From positions 28,532,637 to 28,596,636 of the forward strand of contig CM066994.1 in assembly GCA_033977485.1 (NCBI GenBank): a stretch of 64,000 nt of DNA, in the 5' to 3' direction. Of this stretch, positions 11,223 through 22,229 are shown in pieces. Each line of letters opens with the position of its first letter. Within the stretch, counting starts at the first letter, position 1. The DNA is from Hydrangea macrophylla. Taxonomy: Eukaryota; Streptophyta; Magnoliopsida; Cornales; Hydrangeaceae. The translations under genes and the position numbers were made by a program. The notes under the pieces are model-generated. The model was not told where the DNA came from. It was given only the letters and a program-made list of their open reading frames with translations, and made no database searches.

Positions 11223-13311
11223 ATAATTGTGTTATTGCATTTCATTACATTGTCATGCATGATAATGTGATGTGTTGTGCATTTTGGCACATATGCGAGT
11301 GAGTTTTGACTCACGAGTTGATTTGGGTGTCCATGTAAGAGAACCCTCTGAGACGGTATTGAATGAGTGTTTTGATGTTGTGACGTCTCTCCGAGATTGA
11401 GACGGTCATTCTGGAATATCGTAAATGTTTATTTGGAAATAAATGTTTACCTGTGTTTTCATTATCTGTATTATTTCTGGTTTAGAATATATATTTCTGT
11501 TGTTAATTTTAGTATCCTGGTGAGGACGAATTAACACGCTATTAATTTGGTAGGCTAATTAGCAATTTGGTAAAATCATGTGAGACTGCATTTTAGCAAC
11601 CAAACAGAACTTAGTCGGAAACTTTTATAAATTTTAGTTTTCACTTGTGAAGCTACGAATTAGCTGTGTAGAAAGTTTCGAAGACTGATTAGGAGTTTTG
11701 AAAACTCGTAGGGAGGTAAACACAATTTCTGAAAGTGTTGCCTATATATAGATAGAGATGACTTTGATATTTCACAAAACTTCTAACCTAAGTTTCAAGA
11801 GGAGGCCAAAGGGAGATATAGTTGCTTCGAGCTTTCTGATGCTAAACGACGACCTTCTGTCCGTTTGTTTTCTCCTAGATTTCATATTCCAACTCCTTGA
11901 GGTAAGGGCTTCATTTTGATACCCACTAGGGCCTGTTTGGCTAAGTTTTCCAAAAAGTCATTTTTTAGAATTTTTCATAAAAGTTGATAATTGGACTTTT
12001 GATCCATAGGGATTGTACTAGAAGGACTACTACACGTTCTTTGTACTCGGGTTTTCCTTGGATCGAACTTTAAGAATGTAAATCAGAGGTAAGTGATTCA
12101 AATATGTTGTTGGAATGATTTCTTGATATGTATCATCTTTTGTGTAAATAGCATGCATTAATTCATAGAGATATATTGTGTAGTTCATATTGGGCAATTA
12201 TATTGATAAGTAACCCAATAGCATGGTGAAATGTTTTGTTTACCAAGAACATGGTGATATGTATTTGAGTATGTTGAGTTGCTTATTTGGGTCAAAGGAG
12301 CATGTGGTTACCAAGCCATCTTGTGGAGCCGATATAGGCATTAAGGTCGCATGATTGAAGAAAAGAATCGTGGGTCTTACCCTTTCCCGTGGACTTATTG
12401 GCGAGGAGTCGCAGATAGGGAGTATGAAACGTACACGCGAGACTCTAGAGACTAGTATGAAATGTAGAGATGTGAATGTGAGCATGTTTATCATTCATGT
12501 GCATTTGTTGTTTTATGCACTAAGCGTTAGCTTAAACAAATCGAATATGTGTTGTTATTCAAATAACCATTTCAGGAGTGGCGAGGAATCGCAGAGGTGA
12601 GCATGTGGGTTTGGGAATTTTTGTAGAAGGCGACTCAATATGTTGATCTCGTAGTTTTGTATTAACGTTGTAATAAGAATTTCATAACTTTTGACTATGT
12701 TTAACTTAGTATCTTAGAACGGATTAATGATGTTGTAATAGACTATAGTCTTGTGTAATTATGTTTTAGTAATGTTTTAATCCACTTTAGATCGCTTTGG
12801 AATGAGTTTGGAGTACGTGTTTGATCCCTGGTTGAATACAAAAATCTTTTAACTTGGGGAATTCTGCAGAATGCCTTGCTGACAGAAACCAGTCGATTGG
12901 TTTGTGTGTCCAGTCGACTGGATCCCTTTTGTGAACAAGACACAACACTAGGTATAGTCGACTGGTCCCCGACACAGTCGACTGGTTTGTGGTTTTCAGA
13001 ATTTTCCTTTCTGCTTGCTTAGACTTCAGTCGACCGGACTGTATCAGTCGACTGAAGATTTGAAGCCCCAGTCAACTGGGCATAGAAAACAGTCGACTGG
13101 ATTATGGTTCAAAATCAAACTTTCTGCTGGACCAGTCTCAGTTGACTGGACACGAGGTGTAGTTAACTGGACTGTTAGTTTTACAAATTATTTTATTTTT
13201 CCACTGCGTGTGTTCTTAAAACTAATTCTTTTGGGAACGTTAATGAATTGGATTAGCCTCAGTGGTGTGCCACAAGCTTCGGTTATGCTATTGTGGGACC
13301 GGGCTGTGACA
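11223..13311 (+). repeat. 5' LTR of the gypsy chromovirus
   Basis: Its start, AATTGTGTTATTGCATTTC, is matched by the partial 3' LTR near 22042. It ends GGGCTGTGACA just before a primer-binding site. A TATA-like CCTATATATAGATAG lies at about 11740-11755. The last 400 bp carry a cluster of CAGTCGACTGG-type palindromes (12885-13165). Short open frames in it, such as 13015-13332, are not genes. Confidence 0.75.
12885..13165. repeat. Cluster of CAGTCGACTGG palindromes in the gypsy LTR
   Basis: About ten copies or near-copies of a palindromic core CCAGTCGACTGG lie at irregular spacing within 280 bp. Variants include GTCAACTGG, GTTGACTGG and GTCGACCGG. Several differ by C-to-T type changes at the CG, as expected from methylation decay. 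Function unknown; it sits near the end of the LTR, about 1.1 kb downstream of the TATA-like box. Confidence 0.75.
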
Positions 13312-13316
13312 TTTAG

Positions 13317-13328
13317 TGGTATTAGAGC
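13317..13328 (+). other. Primer-binding site of the gypsy chromovirus
   Basis: TGGTATTAGAGC, one base from the standard TGGTATCAGAGC, five bases after the LTR end. It marks the 5' end of the internal region and the plus orientation. Confidence 0.75.
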
Positions 13329-13594
13329 ATAAGTTTAGAGCCTTGGGAACAAGTGACGTTATATGTTGAGTGATGTCGAGTGGAGTGTGTAGTTGTAGAG
13401 ATAATATTGTTATCATTATAGAAATGCTCATTATAGAAATGCTCATATGTTAGCATCTGATGATTGTGTTGGTGAACTGTGCACATTTATGTATTGTGGC
13501 ATGGCATACATAGTCACTATGCATTGAACTCAACAGGGTGAATATTTGAAACATCATGACTGAGCTGGTAAGAGATTTGTCACCGCATTCGTGA

Positions 13595-14692
13595 ATGGAC
13601 CAAATAGTGAACATGGTGGGAAATTTCCTTCAAGCTATAAGTGAAAGAGATCAGATGAATGTTCAGGCTCCACCAGTTGAAGTTCGATATATCAATGCAC
13701 CACCGGTACTAAGACCTCAACACACTATCACAGAACAGTTCCACAAAAGGAAACAGACTTTGTATTACGGACAAATCGACATAGACTTGGCCGACCAATG
13801 GGTGATGGATATGGAAAGACATTTCTGTCAGATGATATGCACTGACGAAGAAAAAATCCTTTGCGCATCCGATATATTGATGGGCGAAGCATTAGATTGG
13901 TGGAATAATGTGTTAGAGCAAGGGAAGCTGACTACGTGGGAAGCATTCAAAGATGAATTCAACAAGCGTTTTTTTCTGCGATCAGCTTATGCTCAGAAAC
14001 GTCAAGAGTTTGCGAGTTTGGTTCAGGGAGATATGACCGTGGGTGAGTATGTTTCTCGTTAGAATGTGTTGTTGCGTTTTAGGAAATCGACAGTTCCAAC
14101 TGATGAGGATAAAGCTCGTAAATTTGAGGAAGGGCTTAGGGAGAATATCCGTAGCCGCGTTGATATGTTGCAACACCCAACTGTTTTTTTAGTAGAGGAA
14201 GCTGCCCGTATTGCTGAGAAAAGTGTCGATCGATATCGACAAGGACTACAAGGGAAGAGGGCTAATGACAATAAGCGCAAAAGTTAAGGAAATGCGAAGA
14301 AACTGTTCATGCAAAGTTTGGGATCGTATGTGAGTATCCAAGGAGGGAGTATACTCGTCGGAGACTCGAGACCGTTATGTCAGACATGTAACCTGCAACA
14401 CAAAGGGACTTGCTATCTTTTGAGCACATGTTACCTTTACAAGCAACTGGGGCATATATCCAAGAATTGTCCTCAGAACATAAACACGACCACACCGAAC
14501 ACAACCTCGAACACCAAGAGCTATAACCCAAAGATGACGGGAAAAAATTTCGAGTGTGGACAACCGGGGCATATAGCGAAGAATTGCTCGAGTAAGAGTC
14601 AACAGGGAATAAGTACCGGGGCATCGAGTATATCGAGTAAATCAAAGGCAGGGCAACTAGTGGATAAAGGAAAAGGGGTCGAGCAACAGTAA
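13595..14692 (+). pseudogene. gypsy gag relic
   Basis: The ATG at 13595 starts a capsid-like region (QIDIDLADQWVMDMERHF, LDWWNNVLEQGKLTTWEAF) typical of chromovirus Gag. It is interrupted by TAG at 14060-14062, then continues as KARKFEEGLRENIRSRV. A TAA ends that piece at 14287. Two zinc knuckles follow, CYLYKQLGHISKNC and FECGQPGHIAKNC, each missing one cysteine. Gag would form the particle and bind genomic RNA; this copy cannot. Confidence 0.85.
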
Positions 14693-14736
14693 GGATGATA
14701 TTTCCAGCTCAGGTCGGGGAATACGGATGATACAGT

Positions 14737-17106
14737 CGTATCAGGTATTCTTCCTATTTGTTCGTATCCTGCACTATACTTATGGATTCTGGTTCAACGC
14801 ATTCATTTGTATCACGTGATTTTGTTAAGCATTTAACTGTTAAGTCCAAACTGTTAGGATATGACTTGTGTGTATCATTGCCTAGTAGTGAACCATTAGT
14901 AACTTATTCGGTATTCAAGGCGTGTGAGATCAAGATAGGTGATAAGGTCTTGAGTGTCGATTTGATTCTGTTGACAGTAAATTACTTTGATGTTATCTTG
15001 GGCATGGATTGGTTATCGGTCAATCAAGCTAAGATCGATTATGAATAGAAACGGGTTAGTTTCTATCTGTCAGGTCAAGAAGAATTTACTTTTTAGGGTA
15101 AGGGTGTAACTGTACCATCATACTTGATATTGACGATTCATGCCAGAAAGATGCTGAAGAAAGGTTGCTCGGGTTTCTTATGTTCGATTGTTGACACACG
15201 AGTTCTTGGACCACTAGTGGAAGACATTCTAGTAGTTCGAGAATTTCCAGATGTTTTTCCCGATGAGGTACCCAATGTATTGATTGAAAGAGAGCTTGAG
15301 TTTACGATAAAAGTAGTACCAGGGTTACAACCGATATCCAAGGCACAGTACCGAATGGCACGAATTGAAAGTTCAGTTACAAGAGCTGCTTGAAAAGGGT
15401 TTTATCTGACCTAGTGTTTCACCGTGGGGAGCTCCAGGTTTGTTTGTGAAGAAGAAGGATGGGACAATGTGTATGTGCATCGACTATCGGGAATTGAATA
15501 AGTTGACTGTCAAGAACAAGTATTCGTTATCGCGAATGGATGACTTGTTTGATCAGTTGCAAGGGGCTCGGGTATTTTCGAAGATTGACTTGAGATTCGG
15601 TTACCACCATTTGAAAGTCAAGGAAGAAGATGTTGAGAAGACAGCTTTTAGAACTCGATATGGTCACTTTGAATTTTTGGTTATACCATTTGGAGTGACT
15701 AATGCACCAGTTGCTTTCATGGACTTGATGAATTGTGTTTTCAAGGATTACTTGGATGAGTTTGTTATTGTGTTCATAGATGACATCCTAATCTATTCTA
15801 AAAATGTTGAAGATCACGAACACCATCTACGGTTAGCCTTACAACGCTTGCGTGAGAAGAGATTGTTCGGGAAATTAAGGAAGTGTGAGTTTTGGTTGAC
15901 AGAGAATGCTTTTCTGGGACATATAGTATCCGCGAAGGGAATTTCTGTAGATCCTCAGAAGATAGAAGCCGTTACCAATTGGTTTAGACTGACAAATGTG
16001 ACAGAGATCCAAAGTTTCCTAGGATTAGCTGGTTATTATCGGAGGTTTGTAAGAGAATTTTCACGGATTACAACGCCGATGACACAGTTGATGAAGAAAG
16101 ATGTTGCTTTTGTATGGAGTCTGGAATGCGAGGAAAGTTTTCAAGAGTTAAAGAGTCGACTAGTGAAGGCACCAATCTTAGCCGTTCTGATGGGGACTAA
16201 GGGGTTTATTATTTACAGTGATGCTTCGTATAGAGGGTTAAGTTGCATTCTTATGCAAGGTGAAAAGGTCATTGCCTATGTATTGAGACAACTTAGACCG
16301 CACTAGAAGAACTATCCGACATATAATCTAGAATTATCCACTGTGATTTTTGCATTGAAGATTTGGAGTCATTATCTATACCGGGAGAAATGTGAGATAT
16401 ATACGGATCATAAGAGTTTGAAGTACTTGTTCGCGCAACGAGATTTGAACATGAGGCAAAGGAGATGGTTAGAGTTGATGAAGGACTATGATTTGTCAAT
16501 TCAGTATCATCTGGGCAAAGCGAATATAGTCGCCGATGCTCTTATCCGTAAGGTACCAACCAACACCATCATGGATGTGACTTCTCAAAGAGAGTTGATT
16601 CGAGATATGGGGAATTTGGAACTTAAAGTGATTCCGAGAATTGAAAGTGACTTGATGTCGATGATTGTGGCACAACCACTCTTGATTCACGAGATAAAGG
16701 AGAAACAACTTCACGATGTGGCTTTGAAGAGGATTTGTGATGACATTCCGATGGGAAAACAATCGGGATTTACTTTTGAGAATAACATTTTGAGATTGAG
16801 GGGTAGGATTTGTGTACCTGACCAGAAGGAGTTGAAACAGAACATTCTAGAGAAAGTGCATAATACGAAGTATACCGTTAATCCGGGAAGCACCAAGATG
16901 TATAGAGACTTGAGACATGCTTATTGGTGGCCGGGAATGAAAAGATAAATAGCACGCTATGTTTCGCGATGTACAAGTTGTCAACAAGTGAAGGCCAAAA
17001 GCCAAGTACCTTCGAGATTATTACAACCGTTACTGATAGCCGAGTGGAAATGGGAACACATAACAATGGACTTTGTTAGTGGGTTTCTAAGAGAGCGAAT
17101 ACTATC
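14737..17106 (+). pseudogene. gypsy pol relic: protease, RT, RNase H, integrase N-terminus
   Basis: The protease shows LMDSGSTHSFVSRDF. The linker FPDVFPDEVP precedes the RT, which has [31 protein letters not shown] and [10 protein letters not shown], so the FIDD catalytic motif is preserved. RNase H has IIYSDAS and [10 protein letters not shown]. The integrase zinc region ([21 protein letters not shown]) follows, then ITMDFVSGF. In-frame stops near 15046, 15094, 15392, 15410, 16304 and 16946 inactivate it. The sequence stops at 17106 where another LTR element has inserted, and integrase resumes at 21041. Confidence 0.9.
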
Positions 17107-17144
17107 TGATGATGCCAAAATTTGGGTAAGATAAACTAAAGCAG

Positions 17145-17207
<63 letters not shown>

Positions 17208-17848
17208 GAGATCAGTTTTTGTATGTGGTTCGGCCCTGTTAATCAAGGAATCTACGTTCATATGTGTGTCTGAGCACTTCCACTATGTGAAATAAAACTG
17301 CTGTAGGGACCTTGGTGATCCAACAATGGTGACTGGAACTACCAAGGGTCGGCCGTGCATGGTGGCGTTTAAGATTTCTCAGGGGAGAGGCTAGACAGTG
17401 TAATGTATTTCTCTTGGTGAGTTTTTTATTGGGATCCTCTCTAATGGGAGTGAGTGGTCTCTTTTATAGATGCAAGAGACCTACTCATACAAGGATAAGG
17501 AAATACAATCAAATCAGGATTGATTGGCATTAATTGTGGGGGTTTCCTAATTGGATTAGGAAACAAAGTGCTCTTTCCATTAGTCTTCTAACTTGATTAG
17601 GAAATAGCCTGGAATATTCTGGAGCATGTCTTGCGGGCCTGGCTGTGCTGTGCCTGTACGGACTGAGCTTGCTAGGTCTTCCCGACTTGTTGGTCTGGTC
17701 GTGGATGAACTCTTCGGGAGGCCTCGGATAGAGTAAACCGCTCAGGCTGACGCTTATCTAAGGAATTGTGCATGATTTGACCGGGACAGGGACCGGCTGC
17801 TGAGTTGAACCGCTCGGTCATAGGATAGGGCCAATTTTGGGCATATCA
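17107..17848 (-). repeat. 3' LTR of the gag-only element
   Basis: It is collinear with 20336-21040 over its length, with scattered substitutions and a longer GA microsatellite (about 17149-17205). It runs from TGATGATGCC to GCATATCA on the plus strand. Confidence 0.85.
17149..17205. repeat. (GA)n microsatellite
   Basis: Nearly pure GA dinucleotide run inside the left LTR of the gag-only element. The right LTR has only a short GA-rich tract at about 20378-20402, so the run expanded after insertion or shrank in the other copy. Confidence 0.95.
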
Positions 17849-18074
17849 GTTGTCCCCCATTTCCAAGGTTGGTCGGATGCCATATCGGGGCAAGTTTAAA
17901 AATTTGCTTGATGTCATTTGCCACTGTATGAGTGCTCGGGGAAGCTACCTTGGAGCTTCTGAGTCTCGTGAATTTTCGGGAATTGGCTAAGAGTTGAGAC
18001 CTAGCCTAGCTCGAGATCTTTAAGTGCTCGGAAATTGGCCGGGAGTTGAGACTCGGCCTAATTCAGAGTCTTTT

Positions 18075-18330
18075 TCTTAAGTTAAGTTTCCAGGATGGTT
18101 ATCTTCTACCCGTAAACCTTCGTCAAGGTTGTGGGTAAAAGAATTTGACCATGTTGGAAAAATTGACCTAAAGTGTATTGCTTTAGGGGTCCTTTTAGTG
18201 CTAACTCTCCAGGATGGTTATCTTCAGCCCGGCCAGCCTTTGTCAAGGCTGTTGGGAGAAGAGCTTGACTATGTTGATAGAGTCGACCTAAAGCGTTTTG
18301 CTTTAGGATCCTTTTTTGCTCCTCTATCGT
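18075..18330. repeat. Two-copy tandem repeat of about 125 bp
   Basis: Two adjacent units share CCAGGATGGTTATCTTC, a following TCAAGG..GT segment and the box TTGACC..CCTAAAG.G..TTGCTTTAGG. They lie downstream of gag in the minus-oriented element, that is, in its 3' untranslated region. Confidence 0.7.
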
Positions 18331-18649
18331 GGGTCAACCTAAGAGGAGTTCCTCTATCGTCGGTTTGGACTTAAGTGGAGTTAGTAACTCTGAGCATTAT
18401 AGGCACCCGGGCTGTCTAAGAGTCTTACTTAGTTAACCTCAAGGCCTGTAAATGCCCGGTGTGATTGCCTGTTTAGTTCATTGTGCCTTCCTACCCCCCA
18501 AGCTTTTGCTAAGACGTACGGAGGTTTGTAGAGGCTATGACTGTAGGTAACCGACCTAGAACGTGGGTGGTTGCAAGGTCTTTTGAAGCTTGCCATCATC
18601 AGCCACCTAGGGGGATTTTCCCCCATCGTAGGTTATGAGCCTAAGCGAA

Positions 18650-18830
18650 GCCGGTGCCTCGGGTGTGATCCCGAGGTCTTTTGCCTCGGGTGTGATCCCG
18701 AGGTCTCTTGGGTGCCTCGGGTGTGATCCCGAGGTCTTTTGCCAACTCCATAACAGTGGTCTTTGGTTGCCCCGGGGTTGAGCCAGAGGTCTTTTGAGGT
18801 GCCTCGGGTGTGGTCCCGAGGTCTTTGCAA
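18650..18830. repeat. Palindromic CCTCGGG..CCCGAGG minisatellite
   Basis: At least four copies of CCTCGGGTGTGATCCCGAGG, or close variants, separated by GTCTTTTG-type linkers. Each unit is itself an inverted repeat able to form a hairpin. It also lies in the 3' untranslated part of the gag-only element. Open frames across it come from its repetitive nature and are not genes. Confidence 0.8.
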
Positions 18831-19099
18831 GATCTCTCTGACAGTCTGTGGAGTCTTATGCGATGATCGGGCAAGTACCACTATTGTCGGGCTCATCTAG
18901 ACTGATGAAGACAGGAGGTCAGGTCGGGCTCTCCGGGCTCCTGTTACTCTGAGTTGGAGGCAAAGTCGGGATTACTGGACCCTAACTGCTGCGAACTGGA
19001 GGTCAGTTCGGGGCTGGCAGACCCAGACCGCTGTGAACTTGAGGTACTGTCATAACTCCCGGGCGTCTTTACATTATTCTTTTCGGGCTGATCTCGCTT

Positions 19100-20274
19100 C
19101 TGCTTACTTCTTGAAGGCTTGTTGCCTACATACCCGGGGTCTTGATCTTTAGAAATTCTTCGGTGTCAAAGTATTTTCCAACCCTCTCTGCGAGTTCAAT
19201 CAAGGTTTCCGGTCGGTTTTGGTAAAACGACGTGGCGTACTTGGTGTGTTGGACTCCCGAGCAGAAGGCTGTAATGGCGACTGTCTCGTCCAGGTTGCGA
19301 ACTTAAAGCTTCTGTTGGTTGAACCTGTTGGTGTAATCCTTCAACGACTCTTCCCTTCGCTGTCTGACAGTGAGTAGCTGGGTGTCAGGTCGCGGCCGGT
19401 CAAGCATGCCTATGAACTGGCTAATGAATTTTTTGCTGAGCTCATCGAAGTCTTTGACCGATCAGGGCTTCAGGGAGTGAAACCATTGAGCGGATGGGCC
19501 TTTCAAAGTGTTGGGGAAGGCCAGGCAATGTAGTTCGTCGAAGTTGGTGGCCAGGGCCATCTGAGCCTTGTAGGTCAAGACGTGATCGATCGGGCTTCCC
19601 GAGCCATTATAAGAACCTAGGCGAGGCTGTTTAAATTTGTGCGAGATGGCAAACCTTGTGATCTGGCTGGAGAACGGTGACTCTGTCTCGGTATTGGTGT
19701 GATTCTAAGTAGGGTTTTGGCCCAACTTTTTGGCCACTTCATCAATCTGTTTCTACAAATCCTTGATACAGGCCACCACACTTCCCGACCGGTATCCGGG
19801 TCACAGGTCGGGTTAGTGGAGGAGGCTTCCTTCTCATTGCGGTGTGCTGTCCCCTGGGATCGGGCTCGGCTATGACTCTGGTTGACCGTGTGCCCAGGAT
19901 CACCTCGGCTCTTGACCGAGTGACCCTGGACTGATTCCCGAGCCATACGCTTCTGCCTCTCCTCTCGGGCAACACGCTTACCACTGATATCTCTGGCGTC
20001 CTCCACGCGGGACGGGTTGGCTCGGGCACATTGTTTGGTAAAGATCGGTTCCTGATCGTATAATGTTCCTGGGCTGTTTCCCAGCCACTGGAAGGTTGCT
20101 TTGCTGGGCCAGCAGGGCTTCGATCTACTGTTGGGTTTGACGCTAGATCTTTAAGAGCTGTGCGAGGGTCGTAGTGATCTGCTCCAGTGTCAGAACCATT
20201 GCAGTGGACGCCGGGGCCAGCGGAACATCGCGGTCGGCCTGCTATGCATCCTTCTTATCCTTCCTCGGAGGCAT
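19100..20274 (-). pseudogene. gag of the gag-only gypsy-type element
   Basis: The ATG at 20274 begins MPPRKDKKDA, then a TAG. A basic Arg/Ser-rich segment (SRARSQG) and a capsid core follow: GSGSPIDHVLTYKAQMALA, then HCLAFPNTLKGPSAQWFHSL, DFDELSKKFISQF, and TVRQRREESLKDYTNRFNQ with LIELAERVGKYF. This is the Retrotrans_gag fold of plant TAT/Athila-like gypsy elements. Several stops (after KDA, after SLKP, after QQKL) and frame changes show decay. No pol frame lies downstream to 17849. Confidence 0.8.
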
Positions 20275-20315
20275 GGCAATCTGTCAAGAGATTTGTTGAT
20301 GAAAAACTTGTCGTT

Positions 20316-20335
20316 TCCCACAGACGGCGCCAAGC
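20316..20335 (-). other. Primer-binding site region of the gag-only element
   Basis: On the minus strand the bases next to the LTR read TTGGCGCCGTCTGTGGGAA, a motif widely seen just inside the 5' LTR of plant gypsy elements. It sets the minus orientation. Confidence 0.7.
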
Positions 20336-21040
20336 TGATGATGCCAAAATTTGAAAAGATAAATTAAAGCAGTTTAAGAGAGAGAGGGAGAGAGAATGAG
20401 AGACTTGTTTTTGTACGTGGTTCGGCCCTGTTAATGAAGGAACCTACGTCCACGTGTGTGTCTGAGCACTTCCACTATGTGAAATAAAACTGTTGCAGGG
20501 ACCTTGGTGATCCAACAATGGTGACTGGAACTACAAAGGGTCGGCCGTGCAGGGTGGCGTTTAAGATTTCTCGGGGGAGAGGCTAGACAGTGTAATGTAT
20601 TTCTCTTGGTGAAATTTTTATTGGGATCCCCTCTAATGGGGGTGAGTGGTCTCTTTTATAGATGCAAGAGACCTACTCGTACAAGGATAAGGAAATACAA
20701 TCCAATCAGGATTGATTGGCATTAATTGTAGGGGTTTCCTAATTAGATTAGGAAACAAATTGCTCTTTCCATTTGTCTTCTAACTTGATTAGGAAATAGC
20801 CTGGAATATTCTGGAACAAGTCTTGCGGGCCAGGCTAGGCTACGCTTGTACGGACTGAGCTTGCGTGGTCTTCCAGACCTGTTGGTCTGGTCGTGGATGA
20901 AGCACTCGAGAGGCCTCGGGTAGACCAAACTGTTCGGGCTGACGCTCATCCAAGGAACTGTGCTTGATTTGACCAGGACAGGGATCGGCTGCTGAGTTGA
21001 ACTGCTCGATCATAGGATAGAGCCAATTTTGAGCGTATCA
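20336..21040 (-). repeat. 5' LTR of the gag-only element
   Basis: It mirrors 17107-17848 with a shorter GA tract. It ends at GCGTATCA, after which the gypsy integrase sequence resumes with TTATC. Confidence 0.85.
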
Positions 21041-21986
21041 TTATCATTTGGGTGATTGTTGACCGTTTGACAAAGTTGTCGTAGTTTCTACCACTTCGAA
21101 CAACTAAGCCGATGACGTTAGCTAAGTTGTATATTCGCGAGATTATGAGACTACATGGCATACCAGTTTCTATCGTTTCGGATAGGGATAGTAGTTTTAC
21201 ATCAAAGTTTTGGAGAGCCATGCAAGAAGCAATGGGTACCAAATTACATTTCAGTACCGCTTTTCATCCTCAGACCGATGGTCAATCGGAAAGAGTAATC
21301 CAGATATTGGAAGGCATGCTTCATTTATGTGTACTTGATTTTCAGGGTGATTGGGAAGACCACTTGCCGTTAATTAAGTTTGCATACAACAACAGTTTTC
21401 AGTCAAGTATTGGACGGATGTCGGAGAAAGAATGATTGAAGGGCCAAAAATTGTGCAAGAGACGACGGATAAGATAAAGGTAATTCGACAATGGTTATTG
21501 ACAGCTCAGAGTAGGTATAAGAGTTATGTCGACAAGTGGAGACGACCGTTGGAATTTGATGTAGGAGACTTAGTTTACTTGAAGGTGTCACCTTCAAAGG
21601 GGATTACTAGATTTAGGAGATACGGGAAACTCAACCTAAGATATGTTGGACCTTTTGGAATCATTGGGAGAGTTGGACTCGTAGCATATCGATTGAACTT
21701 GCCGAATGAGTATGCTCAAGTTCATAATGTGTTTCATGTATCCTTGTTACGTAAACACTTAGCGGAGGATAGAGAACAAGTGATGGCTCCGATACCGAAT
21801 GAGATTCAGAGTGATTTGACGTATATTGTGTATCCAGTAGAGATTTTGGATCATAAGGATCAAGTCTTACGAAATAAGGTGATATCGAAGGTGAAAGTGT
21901 TATGGCATAACCAAGCGGCAGAGGAGATGAAATGGGAAATAGAAGATGAGATACGTACTCAGTATCCGCATCTCTTCGATATATGA
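21041..21986 (+). pseudogene. gypsy integrase C-terminus and chromodomain-like tail
   Basis: This continues the interrupted integrase: IWVIVDRLTK, then LYIREIMRLHGIPVSIVSDRD (second catalytic Asp) and FHPQTDGQSERVIQ (catalytic Glu). The DNA-binding GPY/F region is YVGPFGIIGRVG. The tail from PVEILDHKDQ to MKWEIEDEIRTQYPHLF resembles the chromodomain of Tekay-type chromoviruses, which guides integration to heterochromatin. A frame change near 21435 divides the region, so it is dead. Confidence 0.88.
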
Positions 21987-22011
21987 GGTACAAGTTTGGG
22001 GACAAACTTCT

Positions 22012-22218
22012 GTTAAGGGGGAGAGTATTATAACACTAGTAATTGTGTTATTGCATTTCATTACATTGTCATGCATGATAATGTGATGCTTTGTGCATTT
22101 TGGCACATGTGTGAGTGAGTTTTGACTCACGAGTTGATTTGGGTATCTGTGTAAGAGAACCCTCTGAGACGGTATTGAATGAGTGTTTTGATGTTGTGAC
22201 ATCTTTCCGAGATTGAGA
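22012..22218 (+). repeat. Polypurine tract and truncated 3' LTR of the gypsy chromovirus
   Basis: GTTAAGGGGGAGAG is a typical polypurine tract. About 190 bp of LTR follow (from about 22026), near-identical to the start of the 5' LTR at 11223 (AATTGTGTTATTGCATTTC, then GAACCCTCTGAGACGG). Homology ends after CCGAGATTGAG at about 22218, where the gag of another gypsy element starts. Confidence 0.8.
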
Positions 22219-22229
22219 AAGAAAAAACA

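Larger units (their letters stand above)
17107..21040 (-). mobile_element. Gag-only LTR retroelement (TR-GAG-like) inserted in gypsy integrase
   Basis: Two similar LTRs (17107-17848 and 20336-21040) begin TGATGATGCC and end in TATCA. The flanks CTATC and TTATC look like a 5-bp target duplication with one change. A primer-binding-like TTGGCGCCGTCTGTGGGAA on the minus strand next to the right LTR sets the orientation. The 2.5-kb interior encodes only gag; no protease, RT or integrase was found. This matches the organisation of non-autonomous gag-only elements, which depend on another element's pol. Confidence 0.8.
11223..22218 (+). mobile_element. Decayed Ty3/gypsy chromovirus (Tekay/Del-like)
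   Basis: The order is LTR, primer-binding site, gag, protease, RT, RNase H, integrase, chromodomain-like end, polypurine tract and the beginning of a 3' LTR. A C-terminal chromodomain-like segment (PVEILDHKDQVLRNK to PHLF) and a tRNA-Met-type primer site fit the chromovirus branch. The integrase is split by the element at 17107-21040. The 5' LTR lacks about its first 15 bases and the 3' LTR stops after about 190 bp, so both ends are damaged. Confidence 0.85.

Noticed and set aside
13015..13332. 105-residue frame with repeated STGL phrases
   Set aside because: It translates the CAGTCGACTGG palindrome cluster at the end of the gypsy LTR.
18633..18896. Minus-strand open frames rich in DHTRGT repeats
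   Set aside because: They are translations of the CCTCGGG hairpin minisatellite in a 3' untranslated region.
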